Below are positions 15,980 to 23,236 of a stretch of 25,649 bases of DNA, piece by piece (position 1 is the first letter of the stretch; each line of letters opens with the position of its first letter). This stretch comes from Spirochaetales bacterium. Lineage in GTDB: Bacteria; Spirochaetota; Spirochaetia; Sphaerochaetales; Sphaerochaetaceae. The notes beneath the pieces were generated by a model, which was given only the letters and a program-made list of their open reading frames with translations, was not told the DNA's origin and searched no databases. A program made the position numbers and the translations under genes. The stretch covers positions 1-25,649 of the forward strand of contig JAAYQY010000308.1 of the NCBI GenBank assembly GCA_012519125.1. Direction: 5' to 3'.

Positions 15980-18202
15980 ATGAAAAAGAGACTTGTTACC
16001 AGTGCACTTCCCTATGTGAACAATATTCCGCATCTGGGCAACCTTACCCAGGTTCTTTCTGCAGATGTCTTTGCCCGTTTCTGCCGTTCAAAAGGGTATG
16101 AGACACTCTATATATGCGGTACTGATGAGTACGGCACGGCTACTGAGACCAGAGCACTGAAAGAGGGGGTATCTCCTCGAGAATTATGTGATCGCTATCA
16201 TGCGATCCACCGCGACATTTATGCGTGGTTCAACATCAGCTTCGACTATTTCGGCCGTACCAGCACCGATGAACAGACCGCCATTGTGCAGGACATCTTC
16301 AAAAAGGTCGATGCGGCGGGGTACATCAGTGAGCATGAGCTCGAGCAGCTCTACTGCCCAAGTTGTGAGCGATTCCTGGCAGATCGTTTCGTAGAAGGGA
16401 CTTGCCCCCATTGCCACAGTGAGGGAGCCAGGGGAGACCAATGTGACAGCTGTCAGACCCTGCTCGATCCTGTGGAGCTCATCAATCCCCGTTGTGGAGT
16501 ATGCGGCACAACCCCGATTCCCAAAAAGACCAAGCACCTCTATATTGACCTTCCCAAGGCACTCCCTTTGTTGGAAAGCTGGATGGAGAAGGCCAGCAAA
16601 GAGGGTTTCTGGGCCAACAACGCGGTACAGGTAACAAAATCATGGATTCGTGACGGACTGAAGGAACGGTGCATCACCCGCGATTTGAAGTGGGGTATCC
16701 CCGTACCCAAGCCAGGCTATGAGGACAAGGTTTTCTATGTCTGGTTTGACGCACCCATCGGGTACGTTTCCATCAGTGCCAATGCCACCAAGGATTGGAA
16801 GATGTGGTGGCAAGATCCAGATAATGTTGAGCTTTTCCAGTTCATCGGCAAGGACAATATTCCGTTCCATACGGTCATTTTCCCCTCATGCCAGCTAGCG
16901 AGCGGCGAAAATTGGACGATGCTGCACCATATGAGCAGCACCGAATACCTCAATTATGAAGGGGGCAAGTTCAGCAAGAGCCTCGGCATCGGCATTTTCG
17001 GAAATGATGTGCAGGATACCGGCATTCCTGCTGACGTCTGGCGCTTCTACATGTTCTACAACCGCCCTGAGAAGAGTGATGTCACCTTTACCTGGGCAGA
17101 TTTCCAGGAGAAAGTGAACGGGGAGCTGATCGGCAATCTTTCGAACCTGGTCAATCGTACCCTGACGTTCATCAAGCGCTTCTACCCAGACAATGCCTTG
17201 CTGTCCGCTCCGATCGATGAACAGTTGCATGCTCAGATCAGGGCCAAGGAAGCAGAGATAGAGGCGTTGATGGAGCGCTCTGAGGAGCGAGATGGCCTCA
17301 GGCAAATCCTCGCACTCTCCTCCATCGGCAACAAGGCTTTCCAGGATGGCGAACCTTGGAAAATGCGTAATCAAGATCCACAGAAGGCTATGAGCCTGTT
17401 GAAGACCTTGGTCTATCTGATAAGGGACCTGGCAGTGATGGTAGAACCCTTTATGCCAACCACCAGTGCGCGGATGCTCACATTCCTTGGATGCAAGGAT
17501 GAGCGCTGGAACGTGGTGGGAAGTACAACTGGGATCACTGAGTTTGGGGAACCCGAGTTGCTCTTCACCAAACTGGAAGATGTGCAGATCGAAGAATTGC
17601 GCACCCGTTTCAGTGGATCGCAGGAAGAGCGCAAGCAAAAAGAACAAACCAATACCAAGGAAGTACAGAATACCATGGAACAACACGTCGACCAGGTGAG
17701 TCTGGCAGAACAGTTCGCAAAGCGAGTCATCCTGAAGGTGGCAAAGATCATCAATGTAGAGAAGCATCCCCAAGGTGACAAGCTTTATATTCTCACTCTT
17801 GATGTGAAGGAAGAGGAGACGAGGACCATCGTCAGCTCAATCGTTCCGTATTATACCGCTGAGGAGCTTCAGGATCAGCAGATAGTGCTGGTCAGCAACC
17901 TCAAGCCGGCCAATTTCCGTGGAGTGAAGAGCTATGGTATGTTGCTTGCCGCAAGTGACCCAGATGCTGAGGAGCATACCACCTGTGAGGTGCTGTTCGT
18001 TCCTCAGTTCGAGGTTGGTGCGGTGTTGCTTCCTGAAGGGCACGAGGGGCCCCAGGAGGCTTTGCCCTACGTCAAGGCCGACCACTTCTTCTCCATGCCC
18101 ATCGTCGCCGAAGATGGTGTAGTGAAGATTGACGGAAAGCCCCTTGGCAAGGATGGGCTCTATGTGACCTCCAAGAAATACCTGAACGGACCGGTTGGTT
18201 GA
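15980..18202 (+). CDS. metG: Methionyl-tRNA synthetase with C-terminal tRNA-binding domain
   Basis: Charges tRNA-Met in the cytoplasm. The 740-residue chain has the class I start K-R-L-V-T-S-A-L-P-Y-V-N-N-I-P-H-L-G-N (the HIGH-type motif is H-L-G-N). An inserted zinc region with four C-x-x-C knuckles (about residues 125-180) and the KMSKS-type loop K-F-S-K-S (330-334) follow, then an alpha-helical anticodon-binding domain and a Trbp111/EMAPII-like OB domain from about residue 585 to the end. A lysine/glutamate-rich linker (about 545-570) joins the last two. The start at 15980 rather than 15971 is chosen because the -10 box covers 15971 and the family begins M-(K)-K-R. No ribosome site precedes either ATG. 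A terminator follows, then the Fem-like gene in the same direction. Confidence 0.95.
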   Translation: MKKRLVTSALPYVNNIPHLGNLTQVLSADVFARFCRSKGYETLYICGTDEYGTATETRALKEGVSPRELCDRYHAIHRDIYAWFNISFDYFGRTSTDEQTAIVQDIFKKVDAAGYISEHELEQLYCPSCERFLADRFVEGTCPHCHSEGARGDQCDSCQTLLDPVELINPRCGVCGTTPIPKKTKHLYIDLPKALPLLESWMEKASKEGFWANNAVQVTKSWIRDGLKERCITRDLKWGIPVPKPGYEDKVFYVWFDAPIGYVSISANATKDWKMWWQDPDNVELFQFIGKDNIPFHTVIFPSCQLASGENWTMLHHMSSTEYLNYEGGKFSKSLGIGIFGNDVQDTGIPADVWRFYMFYNRPEKSDVTFTWADFQEKVNGELIGNLSNLVNRTLTFIKRFYPDNALLSAPIDEQLHAQIRAKEAEIEALMERSEERDGLRQILALSSIGNKAFQDGEPWKMRNQDPQKAMSLLKTLVYLIRDLAVMVEPFMPTTSARMLTFLGCKDERWNVVGSTTGITEFGEPELLFTKLEDVQIEELRTRFSGSQEERKQKEQTNTKEVQNTMEQHVDQVSLAEQFAKRVILKVAKIINVEKHPQGDKLYILTLDVKEEETRTIVSSIVPYYTAEELQDQQIVLVSNLKPANFRGVKSYGMLLAASDPDAEEHTTCEVLFVPQFEVGAVLLPEGHEGPQEALPYVKADHFFSMPIVAEDGVVKIDGKPLGKDGLYVTSKKYLNGPVG

Positions 18203-18227
18203 TACATCGGTTTGACAGTGATAACGA

Positions 18228-18249
18228 GGGGGGCCAAAAGGCCCCTTTT
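18228..18249 (+). terminator. Probable terminator after metG
   Basis: GGGGCC (18230-18235) pairs with GGCCCC (18240-18245) around an AAAA loop, with two G-U pairs extending the stem and TTTT at 18246-18249. The U-run is short, so read-through into the Fem-like gene is likely. Confidence 0.7.
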
Positions 18250-18274
18250 CGCTTCTTTGGAAAAGGAAAAAAGG

Positions 18275-19321
18275 ATGGTAGTTCGGCCGATCGATTACAA
18301 GAAGTTTGTGTGCACCGGCCCAGCTATGCAGAGCAGTTTTTGGGCTGCGCTCAAGCATGGTTCGCTTTGGAAACCCTACGCCTTTGAGGTGGAGTGGGAG
18401 GAGCATACACACAGCATTTTGATCCTGGTGAAACAAGTCCTCTTGGTGTGGAATCTTGCGTACATCCCCTTCGGTCCGGACCTGCAAGCGCTTGGGGTAA
18501 CCCAGGCCAATGAATTTGTTCGCCAGCTTGCCAAACAGGTCAAACCTTTCTTGCCTCCCTTTGTGTTTGCCCTTCGCTTCGATCTTCCCTTCGATGAAGT
18601 CAATGATGAAAATGTCAGTCATCTGTACGGTCCTCGCCTGAGAACGCTATCAGAGAGTGTGCAACCCGACGCAACCGTACGCATAAACCTGAAATGGGGA
18701 TATCAGGCGGTAAAGCTTGGGTATCGTGATCGGGCTAAGCGAGCACTGCGCAAAGCGAGCCAGAGTGTCGAGGTAGGAATCTGGGGAGGGGATGAGGCCT
18801 CCTTCAAACGTTGGTATGATATCTATCTGGAGACATCCAGACGCGATGGGTTCTCTCCCAGGTCTGCCAAGTACTTGAAGGCTCTGCTCACCCTGGATGG
18901 AAAAGTGCAGGGTGATGTTTCCTCAAAATTGCTTTTGGCCATTCTGAACCGAAAGATTGTCGGTGGCATCATTGTGGTGTTTTCTCCCTCCGAAGCAACC
19001 TATCTCTACGGTTCTTCACTTCGGTTGGATGGGGTTACCAGTTCCCACCCGCTGCAGGACTATGCCATCAAGATGGCGTGTGACCGAGGCTGTTCTTTTT
19101 ATGATCTGTACGGCATTGCCGGCCCGAAGGGGAGGGGCAGCCATCTTGCTGGCTTGGAGGTGTTCAAGCTCTCTTTTGGAGGGCAGTGTTATTACAGGAC
19201 GCCCTCAACCGACTATGTCTATCGCTTCCTTCCTTGGAAGGTCTACACAATTTCCGAATGGATTCGGTATCGGTTGAAACGGAGGATCAAGCCTCAAGAA
19301 GGAGTCCAACCAAATTCTTGA
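18275..19321 (+). CDS. FemAB/MurM-like aminoacyltransferase (peptidoglycan bridge type)
   Basis: A 348-residue protein with the double-GNAT layout of Fem-type aminoacyltransferases, which move an amino acid from aminoacyl-tRNA to the peptidoglycan stem peptide. Visible family traits are the N-terminal S-S-F-W-A-A-L-K-H-G (around 20-29), a middle basic helix (Y-R-D-R-A-K-R-A-L-R-K-A-S), and a C-terminal GNAT half with L-L-A-I-L-N-R-K-I-V-G-G, Y-L-Y-G-S-S, Y-D-L-Y-G-I-A-G and F-K-L-S-F-G-G. The long coiled arm of staphylococcal FemA seems absent. The ATG at 18275 has AAGGA upstream; a TTG start at 18212 would put the metG terminator inside the coding region. Spirochaetes such as Treponema and Borrelia carry glycine on ornithine in their wall, so glycine transfer is a possible role. 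The 3' end overlaps murD by 35 bases. Confidence 0.8.
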   Translation: MVVRPIDYKKFVCTGPAMQSSFWAALKHGSLWKPYAFEVEWEEHTHSILILVKQVLLVWNLAYIPFGPDLQALGVTQANEFVRQLAKQVKPFLPPFVFALRFDLPFDEVNDENVSHLYGPRLRTLSESVQPDATVRINLKWGYQAVKLGYRDRAKRALRKASQSVEVGIWGGDEASFKRWYDIYLETSRRDGFSPRSAKYLKALLTLDGKVQGDVSSKLLLAILNRKIVGGIIVVFSPSEATYLYGSSLRLDGVTSSHPLQDYAIKMACDRGCSFYDLYGIAGPKGRGSHLAGLEVFKLSFGGQCYYRTPSTDYVYRFLPWKVYTISEWIRYRLKRRIKPQEGVQPNS

Positions 19322-20612
19322 ACTGGTTCCCCCTATCGAACTCATTTGCAAAAAGCTCAAAGGAGGCACTGCCCGGGCTGAGCAGGATCGCCTGCGGCAG
19401 GTTCGGAAGCTCCTTCTGCTTTGCCAAAGCGGCTTCCAAGCTTGCTTCAAGTGCGTCCCCCATGGATTTGAAAGGTCCCAGGTAGGCTATCTTGTGCGCA
19501 TCGAGCAGGGGAATCAGCTTGTTCTGGGTGAAACTTCCGTCAAGAAGGGAGACGCTGCTGGCGTGGCTGACTTCTTCAAGCATCGCATCGCTTTTCAGAT
19601 TCTTGTCCGTACCGCCACAGATAAGATGGACTGCCATCGACCGGAATTTGGCATAGGAGAAGTGTACAGCCTCTGGTATGGTGGCTGCACTGTCATTGAC
19701 AAACAGGATAGAGCCTAGTGTCCCGACCTGCTCAATGCGGTGTGGGACCCCCTGAAAGCTCTCCAGTGCCTTGAGGATGGACTTATATTTGAGTCCCAAG
19801 GCCAGAAGAATGGTGTAGGCGCTCTTGAGGTGTGGTTGCTGCTCAAGCTCTTTCGGACAGGAACGGTCGATGCCCCGGATATGACGGCGGTCAAGTTTTG
19901 TCTGTTTCCTGATCCTCTGGATCATTACATCAGGGACGACAGCCATCCGTACCTGTTCGGTAAACAGCTCGAGCTTATCTTCCAGATACCGTTCAATGGA
20001 TTCATAGGAGTTGAGATGGTCGGGATAAAAGTTGGTCAACGCACAGATTTCCATGGGAGGAAGTTGGTTGTGCATGGCTTGTACCGTGTCACGAATCTGC
20101 CAGGAAGAGAACTCACACACCAAATAATCGGGAAGAGTCCTCCCGCTCTCATGCCGGCGTTCCCATTCACGGAGTACGCTGAATGCACTGATACCCATAT
20201 TGCCGCACTGCATGGCCTCATAGCCAAGTTGCTGCAGTACATGGGCAACTGCTGCACTGGTGGTGGTTTTCCCTTTGGTCCCTGTTATTCCGATGATCTT
20301 CACTTGCTCGCACCAAGGGCTGGAAAAGAGCCAGGCAAAGTCATTCACAATCATTCGGGCATGGCTGAGCATGGGGTGGTTGGGGGGAATGGCAGGATTC
20401 TTGACCACGATGTCTGCCCACAGAAAATCCTCCGATCTATGAGTACCGGAAATACACACCGCACCGCGAAGCGCAAGTGCTTCCATCTCTGAACCTAGGT
20501 CACAGGCCCCTTTCAGGTCTGTTATGCGAACTTCATCTCCATGGTCAAGGAAATAGGAAGCAGCGGCAAAACCACCCCCATGCATTCCCAAGCCGAAGAT
20601 CAGAACCTTCAT
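19287..20612 (-). CDS. murD: UDP-N-acetylmuramoylalanine-D-glutamate ligase
   Basis: Adds D-glutamate to UDP-MurNAc-L-Ala in cytoplasmic peptidoglycan precursor synthesis. The 441-residue Mur ligase has an N-terminal Rossmann-like domain (V-L-I-F-G-L-G-M-H-G-G-G), the ATP loop G-I-T-G-T-K-G-K-T-T-T (108-118), the E-F-S-S-W-Q motif, N-F-Y-P-D-H-L-N in the central domain, and a C-terminal domain with H-R-I-E and S-P-G-S-A-S-F-E-L-F. This last motif is typical of MurD over other Mur ligases. The ATG at 20612 has GGGAG five bases upstream. A weak candidate promoter is TTGCTC, 17 bases, TACTAT (20636-20664, minus strand). It stands apart from any mur cluster, back to back with the Fem-like gene, which acts later in the same pathway. 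Confidence 0.94.
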   Translation of the reverse strand: MKVLIFGLGMHGGGFAAASYFLDHGDEVRITDLKGACDLGSEMEALALRGAVCISGTHRSEDFLWADIVVKNPAIPPNHPMLSHARMIVNDFAWLFSSPWCEQVKIIGITGTKGKTTTSAAVAHVLQQLGYEAMQCGNMGISAFSVLREWERRHESGRTLPDYLVCEFSSWQIRDTVQAMHNQLPPMEICALTNFYPDHLNSYESIERYLEDKLELFTEQVRMAVVPDVMIQRIRKQTKLDRRHIRGIDRSCPKELEQQPHLKSAYTILLALGLKYKSILKALESFQGVPHRIEQVGTLGSILFVNDSAATIPEAVHFSYAKFRSMAVHLICGGTDKNLKSDAMLEEVSHASSVSLLDGSFTQNKLIPLLDAHKIAYLGPFKSMGDALEASLEAALAKQKELPNLPQAILLSPGSASFELFANEFDRGNQFKNLVGLLLEA

Positions 20613-20719
20613 ACATGCTCCCCCTGCCTACCTCTATAGTAGAAAGAAAGTGAAATCAGAGCAAGTCGAATCGTAGGTAAATTCATGGATAGAAATAAGA
20701 ATAAAGTTTCTGTGTCCTC

Positions 20720-20748
20720 TTGACCAGCGTTTGGCATACTCGCATAAT
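20720..20748 (+). promoter_or_regulatory. Strong promoter of the 29-residue basic-protein gene
   Basis: TTGACC (20720-20725), exactly 17 bases, then CATAAT (20743-20748): five of six in each box. Transcription should start near 20755, giving a leader of about 65 bases. Confidence 0.75.
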
Positions 20749-20770
20749 GGTACGGTAATTACAAAACCAC

Positions 20771-20801
20771 CCGGATTCGGCATTGCCGAAAAAAGAACCG
20801 G
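20771..20801 (+). promoter_or_regulatory. Structured 5' leader of the small basic-protein gene
   Basis: A perfect hairpin TTCGGC-ATT-GCCGAA (20776-20790) is enclosed by an outer CCGG (20771-20774) that can pair with CCGG at 20798-20801, leaving an A-rich internal loop. It ends five bases before the ribosome site AAGGAG (20807-20812). A translational control element of the ribosomal-protein-leader kind is possible. It is not a terminator, since A's rather than T's follow the hairpin. Confidence 0.5.
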
Positions 20802-20819
20802 CTGGTAAGGAGCTCTACA

Positions 20820-20909
20820 GTGCCTTGTGGAAGAAAAAGAAAAAAGCATAAGATTGCTACTCATAAGAGAAAGAAAAAGCTCAGAAAGAATAGACACAAG
20901 AACAAGTAG
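20820..20909 (+). CDS. 29-residue AURKAIP1/COX24-type basic protein, probable ribosomal small-subunit component
   Basis: A tiny complete gene: GTG start, 29 codons, TAG stop. Eleven Lys, five Arg and three His make up most of the product. The pattern G-R-K-R-K-K-H-K-I-A-T-H-K-R, followed by a K/R-rich helix ending N-R-H-K-N-K, matches the AURKAIP1/COX24 domain as I recall it. The mitochondrial member is ribosomal protein mS38, and short bacterial stand-alone forms occur in several phyla. A ribosome site AAGGAG lies seven bases before the GTG, a strong promoter and hairpin leader precede it, and a terminator follows, so it is expressed as its own transcript. It lies about 200 bases upstream of rpsF. 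Function is inferred from the family; binding to small-subunit rRNA is likely. It is too short for usual gene finders, and no other gene covers the span. Confidence 0.83.
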   Translation: MPCGRKRKKHKIATHKRKKKLRKNRHKNK

Positions 20910-20945
20910 TTTTTTCTGGTAATCTTTAGCTTGGTACCAAAGCGG

Positions 20946-20972
20946 AAACCGCCGGTCGCTCCGGCGGTTTTT
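20946..20972 (+). terminator. Rho-independent terminator of the small basic-protein gene
   Basis: CCGCCGG (20949-20955) pairs with CCGGCGG (20961-20967) around a TCGCT loop. AAA before and TTTTT after (20968-20972) extend the stem and form the U-run. It lies 36 bases past the stop codon. Confidence 0.9.
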
Positions 20973-21016
20973 CATGTCCAAGCTGTTATGGCATTGTAGG
21001 ATATACCGCCCTTTTG

Positions 21017-21046
21017 TTGACCTACTTCATGAAAGTGTGGTAGTCT
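21017..21046 (+). promoter_or_regulatory. Candidate promoter of the rpsF-dnaB cluster
   Basis: TTGACC (21017-21022) is followed after 18 bases by TAGTCT (21041-21046), which is preceded by TGG as in an extended -10. The -10 match is only three of six, so the exact start is uncertain. Confidence 0.45.
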
Positions 21047-21062
21047 ACTGAGACACCTCTTT

Positions 21063-21082
21063 ATCCGCTCTTGAGGGCGGAT
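21063..21082 (+). promoter_or_regulatory. Hairpin in the rpsF leader, candidate S6:S18 autoregulatory element
   Basis: ATCCGCTC pairs with GGGCGGAT (8 bp with one G-U) around a TTGA loop, 15 bases before the ribosome site. CCTC at 21056-21059 could also pair with GAGG of the ribosome site. In many bacteria the S6:S18 complex binds a leader stem with a CCG element upstream of rpsF; CCG occurs here at 21065-21067 and 21091-21093. The match to that motif is not verified. Confidence 0.4.
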
Positions 21083-21105
21083 CATTTAGTCCGTAAGGAG
21101 GAACC

Positions 21106-21387
21106 ATGAGAAATTATGAGTTCACCGTTATCTTCAATGCAAATGAAGAGAACACAACCGCTGGCCTGGAATTTGTGACCAGCACCTTTGCTGCTGCCGG
21201 GGTAGAGATTACCAAGCAGGAAGACATGGGCGTCAAGTATCTCGCCTATGACATCAAGAAACAAGAGAAAGGACATTATGTCTACTTCGAGATGAAAGCC
21301 GATCCGAGCACGATCCTTGGCTTTGAGAAGGCATTCCTGTTGAATGCCAACATCCTGAAGTACTTGTTTGTAAACAACGAAAAATAA
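21106..21387 (+). CDS. rpsF: Small-subunit ribosomal protein bS6
   Basis: A 93-residue protein of normal bS6 length that sits on the ribosomal platform with bS18. The family starts at M-R-N-Y-E-F-T-V-I-F and includes the strands V-K-Y-L-A-Y-D-I-K-K-Q-E-K-G-H-Y-V-Y-F-E-M and I-L-K-Y-L-F-V. A very strong ribosome site (AAGGAGGAACC) precedes the ATG. It is the first gene of the conserved rpsF-ssb-rpsR cluster; the next gene follows after 22 bases. Confidence 0.96.
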   Translation: MRNYEFTVIFNANEENTTAGLEFVTSTFAAAGVEITKQEDMGVKYLAYDIKKQEKGHYVYFEMKADPSTILGFEKAFLLNANILKYLFVNNEK

Positions 21388-21409
21388 TCCGCAAAGAAGG
21401 GAGCACAGA

Positions 21410-21901
21410 ATGGCAAATGACTTGAATGTGGTCGCGTTGGTAGGCCGGCTTACGAGGGAGAGCGAGCTTCGTTATTCCAGTGGAGGCATGGCTATCTGTC
21501 GTTTTTCCATCGCAGTCAACCGTAGAAAGAGGACGGCAGACAATCGCTGGGAAGATGAGGCCAACTTCTTTGACTGCACGATGTTTGGGAAGAGTGCCGA
21601 ATCCATCAACCAGTATCTGGAGAAGGGTAGGCAGGTTTCCATTCTCGGAGAGCTGAGGCAGAGTCGCTGGGAACAGGACGGTCAGAGCCGAAGCCGGGTC
21701 GAAATTGCCGTCAATTCTTTGCAGCTCCTTTCCAGCTCGTCTTCTTCCGCAGAAGGTGGAAGAAGTGAGAGAGGTCGCAGCGAACAACCTGCGGCCAGAA
21801 GCCAAGGATCGTACGGTTCCCGCCCAGCTCCCCAGGAGTCGGTGCCCATGATGGACATCGGTGGCCCTGAGCAGTTTGACGACGACCAGATCCCATTCTA
21901 A
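21410..21901 (+). CDS. ssb: Single-stranded DNA-binding protein
   Basis: A 163-residue SSB. The OB-fold occupies about residues 5-108 (L-N-V-V-A-L-V-G-R-L-T-R-E-S-E-L-R-Y, F-D-C-T-M-F-G-K-S-A-E). A Ser/Gly/Arg/Gln-rich flexible linker follows, and the acidic tip D-D-D-Q-I-P-F ends the protein, the peptide that recruits repair and replication partners. It lies between rpsF and rpsR, the usual place, and protects ssDNA at the fork alongside DnaB encoded downstream. Confidence 0.96.
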   Translation: MANDLNVVALVGRLTRESELRYSSGGMAICRFSIAVNRRKRTADNRWEDEANFFDCTMFGKSAESINQYLEKGRQVSILGELRQSRWEQDGQSRSRVEIAVNSLQLLSSSSSSAEGGRSERGRSEQPAARSQGSYGSRPAPQESVPMMDIGGPEQFDDDQIPF

Positions 21902-21946
21902 GAAGCTGCTGTATGGCAGCCGACAGTAGTGCAAGGAGATACATGC

Positions 21947-22240
21947 ATGCGCGATGACGATAATGATTCCATGATGAACGATATGGATGGAAAGAGTGGA
22001 AGAGGCGACAGAAGGATGGGTGGTCGCAAGCCCAGCTTCCGCAAGAAGGTTTGCAAGTTCTGTACCCAGAACCTGACTCCCGATTACAAGAACCCTGAAA
22101 TGCTTCGGCGCTATATCACCGAACGTGGAAAGATTCTTCCCGCCCGCATCACCGGTTGCTGTGCAAAGCACCAGAGGGCTGTTACCAACGAGATCAAGAA
22201 GGCACGCGTACTTGCGTACCTCCCGTTCGAGAAGAAGTAA
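21947..22240 (+). CDS. rpsR: Small-subunit ribosomal protein bS18 with acidic N-terminal extension
   Basis: A 97-residue bS18. The conserved part starts near residue 30 ([10 protein letters not shown]) and runs through [25 protein letters not shown]. The C-x-x-C and C-C-x-x-H residues suggest a zinc-binding (C+) form. The first ~20 residues are rich in Asp and Met ([13 protein letters not shown]), which most bS18 proteins of about 75 residues lack. The ATG at 21947 is set by AAGGAG at 21933-21938; an in-frame GTG at 21929 would overlap that site. A short hairpin (21905-21920) lies between ssb and this gene. Confidence 0.94.
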   Translation: MRDDDNDSMMNDMDGKSGRGDRRMGGRKPSFRKKVCKFCTQNLTPDYKNPEMLRRYITERGKILPARITGCCAKHQRAVTNEIKKARVLAYLPFEKK

Positions 22241-22255
22241 CCTGTGTTGGGTGCT

Positions 22256-23224
22256 ATGAACCGTCTGGATACCAAGTCGTGGAGAGAGATGTTGATTTTG
22301 GTGGGTGTAAGCTATGTGCTTTCCCGGCTGATGATCGGCAACTTGGTCTTCACCATCCCCTTGATGGTTCTTGCCCCGAAGTTTTCTGATCGGAAAGTGG
22401 CTTTGCTTCCGGTTGCCTTGGTTGCCCTGCTGTTGGCAGCAACCGAGCTCATCCGTTCCAGGGATGCTCTTGGCAGCCCGGAAGGCAGAATACTTTTACT
22501 GATCGGATTGTTCATCCCGACTGTGTTGTTGGTCGCAAGTGCGGTTTGGATTGCACTTACCGAACAGCGGACACTGTACCGTTACCTGGCATCCTGCCTG
22601 TTTGGTGTGGTTGCTTCGGTTCTGGTGGTCATTGGGTTTTCAAAGCCGAACGAGGCGCTTGAGTGGGTCAATTCAGCAATGTATGAGACCTTTCGCATGA
22701 TTCTCGGACAGGCATCGGGAGACCCCGATTCGACAACTTTGCTTGCAGACAGCGAGTTGAGAAGTCTCTATCGGGTCTCGGTTATGGCGATAGGAGCCAT
22801 GTTGGCTCCCCTCTGTATGGCGTTGGTTGGGTTCACCTCCTTTATGGCGATGAGCTACCAAAACCGGTACGACAACAGCTTCAGCAACCGTGTTGCGGGT
22901 TGGAGAATTCCTGAGGTCACCCTCTGGGTTTTTCTCGGATCCTGGACCTTGGTGCTGGCCCTGATCCTTTTCAAGGCAAACTACCTCAGCCGTGCGTTGG
23001 CACTGCAGGTTGCGTTGGGAAGTAGCGTACTGTATGCTGTGCAAGGTATGGCAATTGTGACGTATTTTGCGTTGCGAAAAGGCTTGGTCGTCAATACCGC
23101 CAGACTGTTTTCCACGGTGTTCCTGTTGGCGTTTCTGATACCTGGGGTGAACGTGGTGGTTGTCTTTGTACTTCCCTTGTTAGGGGTTACGGAGACATGG
23201 ATGGCGTATAGAAGCAATGAGTAA
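22256..23224 (+). CDS. DUF2232/YybS-like integral membrane protein
   Basis: A 322-residue membrane protein with about eight hydrophobic segments, of the DUF2232 kind typified by B. subtilis YybS. The identification rests partly on position: in Firmicutes a yybS-type gene also lies between rpsR and rplI. Sequence traits are a long hydrophobic first half, a soluble loop near residues 138-178 (K-P-N-E-A-L-E-W-V ... D-S-E-L-R-S-L-Y-R) and the late block F-L-I-P-G-V-N-V-V-V-V-F-V-L-P-L-L-G. Function is unknown. The start is not settled: ATG 22256 has a weak GGGTG upstream, and GTG 22244, three bases after rpsR, would add four residues. Confidence 0.78.
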   Translation: MNRLDTKSWREMLILVGVSYVLSRLMIGNLVFTIPLMVLAPKFSDRKVALLPVALVALLLAATELIRSRDALGSPEGRILLLIGLFIPTVLLVASAVWIALTEQRTLYRYLASCLFGVVASVLVVIGFSKPNEALEWVNSAMYETFRMILGQASGDPDSTTLLADSELRSLYRVSVMAIGAMLAPLCMALVGFTSFMAMSYQNRYDNSFSNRVAGWRIPEVTLWVFLGSWTLVLALILFKANYLSRALALQVALGSSVLYAVQGMAIVTYFALRKGLVVNTARLFSTVFLLAFLIPGVNVVVVFVLPLLGVTETWMAYRSNE

Positions 23225-23236
23225 GGAGTTATCCCT

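Noticed and set aside
18212..18274. TTG at 18212 as the start of the Fem-like gene
   Set aside because: It would translate through the metG terminator hairpin. The ATG at 18275 has a proper ribosome site.
20776..20790. Hairpin in the small-gene leader as a transcription terminator
   Set aside because: It is followed by A's, not T's, on the plus strand. On the minus strand the T-run could fit, but no minus-strand gene ends there (murD starts downstream).
20634..20981. A 115-codon minus-strand frame in the murD-rpsF gap
   Set aside because: Its sequence is the complement of a well-supported plus-strand unit (promoter, 29-residue gene, terminator), and the product is low-complexity with no ribosome site.
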